From the NCBI GenBank assembly GCA_015207365.1, contig JADEXA010000060.1:1-44008 (forward strand): a stretch of DNA of 44,008 bases, given 5' to 3'. The notes under the pieces are model-generated. The model searched no databases, had not been told where the DNA came from, and saw nothing but the letters and a program-made list of their open reading frames with translations. How positions within the stretch are numbered: the first letter of the stretch is position 1; each line of letters starts with the position of its first letter. Shown piece after piece: positions 39,801 to 44,008 of the stretch. Origin of the DNA: Vacuolonema iberomarrocanum LEGE 07170 (lineage in GTDB: Bacteria > Cyanobacteriota > Cyanobacteriia > Elainellales > Elainellaceae). The translations under genes and the position numbers were made by a program.

Positions 39801-40574
39801 CAGGCGATCGCGCTGAGCCGTTAGCTCCCGCTCCACGATCTGAAACTTTTCCTCATGCTCCCGCACCGTGTCTAGCTTTTGCCGAGCTTGGTGGATCTTC
39901 CGATCAAACGATGCCACCCCAGCCAACTCGTCGATGATCTCCCGTCGCTCTCGCGGGTTCATCGAAATGATGCTGGTGACATCCCCCTGCAGCACAACGT
40001 TGTAGCCTTCGGGGTAAATCCGAAAGCGATGCAACTGCTCATGCAACTGGGTCAGGGTGCAGGATTCACCATTAATAAAGTAGTGGGAGGTGTAAGTGCC
40101 CTGCTGCGTTACTCGGAGCTTCCGCGTTACCGTCCATTCATTAAACGGTGAAATGGGCGCAAGCACCGACTGTTCCAGAGGTTCGACTTTTGCATGTCCG
40201 TTGCCGCTCGAGCCGTTGGCCCTGTGGCCATTCCCATTCGTTGTGCTCCCATTAGATGCCGGTACCGCTCCGTCCTCGTCCTCTGGCTGCATCAACCCCA
40301 ATTCTTCGGCTTCCAGCGCAAAGGTAACGGTGACACTCGCTTCTACGGTCGATCGCCCCCGCCCAGACACATTTTGGTTCACCAAGTCCGGCAGGCGATC
40401 GGCACGCATCCCCTTAGATCCGGACAAACCCAACGCAAACAGCAAAGCATCAAGAATATTGGATTTCCCCGACCCATTCGGCCCAGATATGACCGTAAAC
40501 CCAGGCAAGAGGGGTACCTGGGTCGTGCCACCAAAGGACTTAAAATGGGAAAGTTCGACGCGCTTAATATGCAC
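36879..40574 (-). CDS. smc: Chromosome segregation protein SMC
   Basis: The 1231-residue protein is the full SMC ATPase. The N-terminal head has the Walker A GPNGSGKSNILDALLFALG (near residue 35). Long coiled coils flank the hinge at about 565-690 (GVCGLVAQLGRVESEYQLALEIAAGG, then ATFLPLTKIRPP). The C-terminal head has the ABC signature MSGGEKSLTALSFIFAL and Walker B FYAFDEVDMFLD. SMC dimers with ScpA/ScpB organise the chromosome. An insertion of about 30 Gly/Asn/Ser-rich residues lies within the N-terminal head near residues 105-135 (NGSTTNGNGHRANGSSGNGH). The long plus-strand frames that overlap are shadows. Monocistronic by appearance, with repeat F upstream. Confidence 0.96.
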   Translation of the reverse strand: MHIKRVELSHFKSFGGTTQVPLLPGFTVISGPNGSGKSNILDALLFALGLSGSKGMRADRLPDLVNQNVSGRGRSTVEASVTVTFALEAEELGLMQPEDEDGAVPASNGSTTNGNGHRANGSSGNGHAKVEPLEQSVLAPISPFNEWTVTRKLRVTQQGTYTSHYFINGESCTLTQLHEQLHRFRIYPEGYNVVLQGDVTSIISMNPRERREIIDELAGVASFDRKIHQARQKLDTVREHEEKFQIVERELTAQRDRLAQDRIKAEKYQKLRNEFQTKTQWEAVLAWRDQAQQVTELEQKIAGGDRQLAEIAEQLQEMQAQIRAAEGRLEACNTQVKALGEEEHLKVQSNLATQEAELRQLQRQEEGLKQQNRELTQQLQRIQQDIQETTQELEQVELQRYPLEAHELTDLREHHDRAQETLNTSRDRANTIAATAEAWVQEQAELHRQIDSLLNTLEPQRTEQARLQERLTQLQQKIQENNEALAAIAQSVQEQEAENATVQTQRDQAEAQIQAIAATVAQAEEELQIQQETQTRLQQEQRDKQRQLDKLEAQAQAVQDAQGTGAAQVILQMGIPGVCGLVAQLGRVESEYQLALEIAAGGRLGNIVVEDDGVASAAIALLKERRAGRATFLPLTKIRPPKTKSFPNWQRPNGFIDYAVNLLECDDRYRSVFAYVFGSTAVFQSLDAARAHMGQFRMVTLDGELLEASGAMTGGSISQRRGGLRFGTVQPGESSEAAALRDRLQEIERILDHCEGAIARAMVQVKTQSEALVERRQQHREAELQGRQLQNQLASLVAQEGQTRTQQTQFAQELATAQERLQTLERDIPALEAELQQKRQTLAAMEASQTHSEWQQIQGTIRQQEQALNDRQLALRTAEEQLQALSNQQQRLQERLTQRQQAQQDCRDQQTQQVNQQTTLNQQQQGIEQQIRQLREALAALDQRLNSAKQERDRTERDLRDRQHAHQQQEWQRDRLQTTQQERRATLQTLRQELADKQAELPDPLPELPETVTDLAKVQSELRSLQRRMEAMEPVNMLALEEHERTQARLDELSQKLTTLQEERTELLLRIENFTTLRQRAFKEAFDAVNSNFEAIFAQLSDGDGHLQLDDPNDPFASGLNLVAHPKGKPVRRLASMSGGEKSLTALSFIFALQRYRPSPFYAFDEVDMFLDGANVERLARMIKHQAQQAQFIVVSLRRPMIESADRTIGVTQARGAYTQVLGLDLQTQSG

Positions 40575-40989
40575 AGAGCAGTTTCCGAGGGCGTAGAGGC
40601 GTAGAACGGGTAGCGAGATTTCAGTCAGGCGATGCAGCGAACAAAGAAGATTTTTGCAGGCAATACAAATTTACTAACTATTCAGCGAAATAGCCAGTAT
40701 TTTCGAGAGAATCCTACATCTAGTGTTTGAATCTCAAACTGTCCTACTGAAAACCACATTTGTATCATGCTTTCCCAGTAATGACATATTTTTTTGTGTA
40801 TGTCAGGACTTACGCATTTTGTTGATGGTGTGGCCGCATCGCGGCCACACCATCAACGAATTCACTCAGGATGACGCAAGTTTTGCATAAGTCCTGTGGG
40901 TCTTTGTCGTAAGGATATTCAAAGCACAAATGCAAAACACATCGCCCTAAAATTTAGTTAACGAGATCCTAATTTATTTAGCGACCCGA
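40575..40989. other. Divergent region upstream of smc with repeat F
   Basis: The 415 bases contain repeat F and otherwise AT-rich sequence with no gene. Promoters for smc (leftward) presumably lie in the first 200 bases; they are not identifiable by eye. Confidence 0.4.
40804..40896. mobile_element. Repeat F: MITE-like element with CAGGACTTACGCA termini
   Basis: Outer ends CAGGACTTACGCA (40804-40816) and TGCATAAGTCCTG (40884-40896) are inverted repeats with one mismatch. The inner palindrome GTTGATGGTGTGGCCGC (40821-40837) pairs perfectly with 40841-40857 around ATC. The AGGACTTACGCA terminus is a motif I associate with widespread cyanobacterial short repeats. It lies between smc and the Uma2 remnant. 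Confidence 0.7.
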
Positions 40990-41325
40990 ATGGTTGATCC
41001 CCCAAAAGCGCGATCGCGCGTCCACCCCAACCAACTACCCCCACGACAGAGTGGCGATCGCCTCACCCGTTCAGAATTCGAACAGTGCTATGCCGCCATG
41101 CCTCTCAAAAAGGCGGAACTCGCAGAAGATTATGTTTCCTTAGCCGCAAACGAGAGCGGCGTGATTTGTAGTCAGATTTTTCCAGGATTGTGGTTGGATG
41201 GGGCAGCCATGCTAAGAGGTGATATGCAGGACGTTCTCGCGGTGCTCCAGCAAGGATTGGCCTCCGATGAACATCCAGACTTTGTACATACATTGACAAG
41301 CCAAAAAGAGCATTCCTCTCGATAA
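40990..41325 (+). pseudogene. Internally deleted Uma2-family gene
   Basis: The 111-codon frame is in-frame but lacks the middle of the protein. Residues about 20-50 match the Uma2 N-terminus (GDRLTRSEFEQCYAAMPLKKAEL). After a junction near AEDYVSL, residues about 55-105 match the Uma2 C-terminus (NESGVICSQIFPGLWLDGAAMLRGDMQDVLAVLQQGL). Full-length Uma2 proteins of this subtype carry roughly 140-150 residues in between, including the nuclease core, so catalytic acidic residues are missing. The remnant keeps an open frame and could still be translated, but a nuclease it is not. The deletion size is estimated from memory of the family. Confidence 0.7.
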
Positions 41326-41590
41326 GTTCTTCTTGCAATTTGGAGCAGCTTTGTTCCACCTCAGAAATAGCCACTTCCCCACACTGGCTGACATTCTAAG
41401 TACAGACTCTAACTGAGGAGCTGAAGACAAGATCTACGCAATTCTGTAATAGTCTAAAACTGGCATTTGGTCTAACCTATAGATGTCATCGGCTCAGCTG
41501 AGTTAGCTTCAGATCAAACGCAGTGTTTAGATTCATGAGCAATTTTGCTGAGCGAATGATATCTCAGGCTTAGATAGATGTAATCGCCTC

Positions 41591-42682
41591 ATGCTAGACC
41601 TATTGCGAGGAAACTTCGCGCTGGAATCGGGCTTATTTGTTTTGGCCACAATCGCTGGGACGCTCATTTTAGGGCAGCTGGGCGCATGGCTCATCAATTG
41701 GAGCGTTATTTATCTCTCTTCTCCCAAACTTCAGGAAATCTATCGCAAGGTCATTGCACCACAGCGTAAGCTTCTAGGTATTGTCATTACCCTTGGCTTA
41801 CTCGATATTTTCCTTTGGTTCTTTCTAAAATTATTTCTCCAATATCCCTGGTACTCTCAGATAGAAACGACTTTGACACTATCTTTGACACTAGTCTTGG
41901 GCTGGTTGGGGTCACGATTATTCAAGGAATATTTTGATACCTATGCCTTGGATGCTGCGGCAAAAGGCGGACGCAAAATTAATAGCGAGTTTCTAGTTTT
42001 AGCAAAGTTTTTTGCAAATTTTGCGATCGTTATTATCCTCATTATTCTGTATGGTCAAACCCATCACTTCAATGTTTTTGGCGTAATTGCCAGTTTGGGC
42101 GTGGGAGGAATCGCGATCGCTTTTGCTGCCCAAAAAGTATTGGAACAACTGGTCGGTGGCCTCGTAATCTACATCGACCGCCCCTTCAATATTGATGATT
42201 ATATTGGCCTACCCGATGGAACCTATGGGCGGGTAGAATCCGTTGGCTTACGTTCCACTAAAATCCGTACCTCTGGGAAAGGAACTCTGGCAATCGTCCC
42301 CAACAATGCGATCGTGCAAGCAACGGTAGAAAACTTCACCGGGGCAAAGAAAGTCATGGCGCTACTTTACCTGAATTTTCAGCGTCAAATTTCGGAAGAA
42401 GAACAGGCTCTCATTCGCCAGGTTGTTCTAGACAGTACCCAAGATGTATCTGGGATCGATCCCCGGAGCACGGATATTCTTTTCCGCGAAGATCAATCAT
42501 CCCAGAATACACAGGCTCAAATTACATTTTTCATTCTGGGTTCGGGAGATTTATCAATGAATATTCGACGCCAGCTTTTGGATGTTGCCAATCAAAATCT
42601 TACCCAACAGCTCAAGGAGTATGGAATTGCATTTGATATCGAAGCACCGACTATCTATGTAGATTCTCCAATCACCATTTAG
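41591..42682 (+). CDS. MscS-family mechanosensitive ion channel, paralogue 1
   Basis: The 363-residue protein has about five hydrophobic segments, ending in the pore helix FNVFGVIASLGVGGIAIAFAAQKVLEQLVGG. The beta domain follows with VIYIDRPFNIDDYIGLPDGTYGRVESVGLRSTKIRTSGKGTLAIVPNNAIVQATVENFT and the alpha-beta C-terminal domain ends PTIYVDSPITI. These channels open under membrane tension to release solutes after osmotic downshock. The Gly/Ala zip (GVGGIAIAFAAQ) of the pore is intact. It has two extra N-terminal helices compared with E. coli MscS (286 aa). The next gene, 9 bases downstream, is a paralogue, so they are surely cotranscribed. Confidence 0.93.
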   Translation: MLDLLRGNFALESGLFVLATIAGTLILGQLGAWLINWSVIYLSSPKLQEIYRKVIAPQRKLLGIVITLGLLDIFLWFFLKLFLQYPWYSQIETTLTLSLTLVLGWLGSRLFKEYFDTYALDAAAKGGRKINSEFLVLAKFFANFAIVIILIILYGQTHHFNVFGVIASLGVGGIAIAFAAQKVLEQLVGGLVIYIDRPFNIDDYIGLPDGTYGRVESVGLRSTKIRTSGKGTLAIVPNNAIVQATVENFTGAKKVMALLYLNFQRQISEEEQALIRQVVLDSTQDVSGIDPRSTDILFREDQSSQNTQAQITFFILGSGDLSMNIRRQLLDVANQNLTQQLKEYGIAFDIEAPTIYVDSPITI

Positions 42683-42691
42683 GCTGATCAA

Positions 42692-43825
42692 ATGCATGTT
42701 GAAGACGTATTAAACACACTACAACTTGAATTCCCAGGTTTGCCAGAAATTCCGAGAGTCGCTGTTTTTCTGGTGTCAGTGTTGCTGGCAATCTTATTAG
42801 GACGTTACACCCCGACTTTGGTTTGGCTGATTGTCAAGCAGTTTTCGAAGGGTCAAGTCATAACGCTCTATGAACAGTTAGTGCAATCCATTCGAGGAGC
42901 ATTTAGAGTTGCAGGAACATTTCTGTTGGTGTCCCTGTCTTTGGTTTGGTTGCGAGAAGACTATCCGAGCCTGCATGCATTTCTCAGACCCTTTGTGGAT
43001 TTGGGCGTCATCATTAGCATGGCATGGTTGGCATCACGCATCTTTCGCCAGTTCATGCGATTTTATGGAATTGATCTCCTGCGGCGGTTGAACCTCGAAG
43101 TCGATGAGCTATTACTCGTTGTAGAAACACTCGTTAATGTATTGATCGGTTTTATTGCCGTATTAGCGTTTGCCCAAAGCCAAAACTTCAATTTAATTGG
43201 GTTAATGGCAAGTTTGGGGATTGGGGGATTGGCGATCGCCTTTGCGGCGCAAAAGATCTTGGAGCAGCTCCTCAGTACTATCGTTTTGTATCTTGATCGC
43301 CCCTTTGTTCCAGGAGACTATATCCGGGTTAGCCTTAATCCTCATGCAAATGACGTTTACGGACGTGTGGAATCGATTGGTTTGCGATCTACAAAGCTGC
43401 GAACCTCAGCCAAAAGCACACTCGTCATTATTCCAAATAACACCCTAGCCAATATGGATATTGAAAACGTGACGCGGGGCAAAAAAGTAATGGTGATGCT
43501 ATATCTCGACTTTTTAAAGCCCTTGAATGAACAAGACGCTGCCCTGGTCAAACAAGTCTTAACGCGTAGTACAGAATCTCTATTTGGCATTGATCCCGGC
43601 AGCACGAGTATCTCTTTTGTTACCCCAGAATACAATGGGCATTCCGAACAAACTCGCGCCCGAGTAACCTTCTTTATCTTAGGTTCTAATGAAGATTCGA
43701 TTCAGCTTCGCAAGCGGTTATTGGAATTAGCAAGGGAAAAAGTTGCTGAGCAGCTTAATACTTTCGGAATTAAATTTACGGTACAAGAACCGACGATCTA
43801 TGTAGAGTCACCCGTAACCATTTAA
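42692..43825 (+). CDS. MscS-family mechanosensitive ion channel, paralogue 2
   Basis: The 377-residue protein has the same layout as its upstream neighbour: four to five N-terminal hydrophobic segments, pore helix LIGLMASLGIGGLAIAFAAQKILEQLL, and beta domain VLYLDRPFVPGDYIRV...YGRVESIGLRSTKLRTSAKSTLVIIPNNTLANMDIENVT. It ends in nearly the same terminal motif (PTIYVESPVTI). The two may form hetero- or separate homoheptamers. A tandem duplication is the simplest origin; identity looks moderate, so it is not recent. A truncated B repeat begins 12 bases after the stop. Confidence 0.93.
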   Translation: MHVEDVLNTLQLEFPGLPEIPRVAVFLVSVLLAILLGRYTPTLVWLIVKQFSKGQVITLYEQLVQSIRGAFRVAGTFLLVSLSLVWLREDYPSLHAFLRPFVDLGVIISMAWLASRIFRQFMRFYGIDLLRRLNLEVDELLLVVETLVNVLIGFIAVLAFAQSQNFNLIGLMASLGIGGLAIAFAAQKILEQLLSTIVLYLDRPFVPGDYIRVSLNPHANDVYGRVESIGLRSTKLRTSAKSTLVIIPNNTLANMDIENVTRGKKVMVMLYLDFLKPLNEQDAALVKQVLTRSTESLFGIDPGSTSISFVTPEYNGHSEQTRARVTFFILGSNEDSIQLRKRLLELAREKVAEQLNTFGIKFTVQEPTIYVESPVTI

Positions 43826-44008
43826 AGAATTTGAAGTATAGCGCTATGCGCGTTAGTTAAGTACGGTTGTGTGGGGCGCGCCGCGCCGTATTTGTTTAGC
43901 GTCGGGTCTTCGTTTTCTAACGCGAGAAGGATGCGCAAACAGATAGTGGGCTTATAGGGTTTAGGCGGAACGTTACCCCATCCACCGATTGATACCGTGT
44001 TGTCCCCT
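43826..44008. other. Right edge of the window, no gene seen
   Basis: It starts with the truncated repeat B copy 3. The last 120 bases show no complete gene, RNA or terminator. Confidence 0.4.
43837..43887 (-). mobile_element. Repeat family B, copy 3, truncated
   Basis: Reads TATAGCGCTATGCGCG from the outer end through TTAAGTACGGTTGTGTGGGG to the centre GCGCGCCGCGCC, which is the reverse complement of copies 1 and 2. The sequence then departs (GTATTTG), so the other half of the palindrome is absent. The break lies exactly at the hairpin tip. Confidence 0.75.

Noticed and set aside
38934..39824. Plus-strand Leu-rich frame (296 codons) opposite smc, with others beside it
   Set aside because: It is a shadow of the coiled-coil region: Gln/Glu codons read backwards give Leu-rich sequence that mimics a membrane protein.

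Overview
The window looks like a piece of a cyanobacterial chromosome. The octamer GCGATCGC (HIP1) is scattered through coding and non-coding DNA. The genes include photosynthesis and tetrapyrrole genes found together only in oxygenic phototrophs: psbX, ycf66, a ycf19/YggT homologue, chlM, a heme oxygenase, a CpcS/CpeS phycobiliprotein lyase and a PedR-type regulator. Many short palindromic repeats suggest a filamentous or other repeat-rich lineage rather than a streamlined marine one; that is inference. I found no rRNA, tRNA or CRISPR array.

Layout. (1) 1-2600 is an accessory stretch. It has a cluster of recombinase-site-like dyads, small minus-strand genes of which two carry single-base frameshifts (an 88-89 aa protein and the BrnT toxin), a 120 bp inverted-repeat element, and an intact BrnA antitoxin. 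(2) 2630-8430 holds lepA, a small ribbon-helix-helix-like protein, a soluble GAF histidine kinase and a Uma2-family nuclease gene that abuts a 107 bp repeat. (3) 8545-12383 is a second accessory block: a possible gene remnant, two helical/coiled-coil proteins, and a tight three-gene operon encoding a STAS-GHKL ATPase, a DUF4325 STAS-like protein and a PIN nuclease. This operon is the best candidate here for a poorly described system. (4) 12395-15890 has two divergent multi-membrane proteins, one a GT39-type glycosyltransferase. (5) 16000-25113 is the photosynthesis and housekeeping block: CpcS/CpeS lyase, chlM, ho1, accC, yggT, psbX, ycf66, two paralogous beta-propeller-like lipoproteins and a DegP-like protease with PPC domains in place of PDZ. 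(6) 26292-29768 has a GAF kinase-like protein lacking the phosphorylatable histidine, a 45 aa protein, aroQ and larE. (7) 30187-35680 has a conserved small protein, pedR, a CNT nucleoside transporter, a creatininase-family hydrolase, a GNAT acetyltransferase, holB and tmk. (8) 35818-43825 has a PRC-barrel protein, smc, an internally deleted Uma2 remnant and a tandem pair of MscS channels.

The most pervasive non-coding signal is a set of at least six families of short palindromic elements, called A-F here. A occurs three times at exactly 107 bp, B three times (one truncated), C twice and D twice; E and F are single. Most fold into long, nearly perfect stems closed by 3-nt loops. Several lie between convergent genes, and two A copies supply the TAA stop codon of the adjoining reading frame.

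Functionally, CpcS/CpeS lyase, ChlM and Ho1 link chlorophyll and bilin synthesis to phycobilisome assembly. PsbX, Ycf66 and PedR are tied to the photosynthetic apparatus and its redox control. HolB, Tmk and SMC serve replication and chromosome maintenance. AccC, AroQ and LarE are metabolic.
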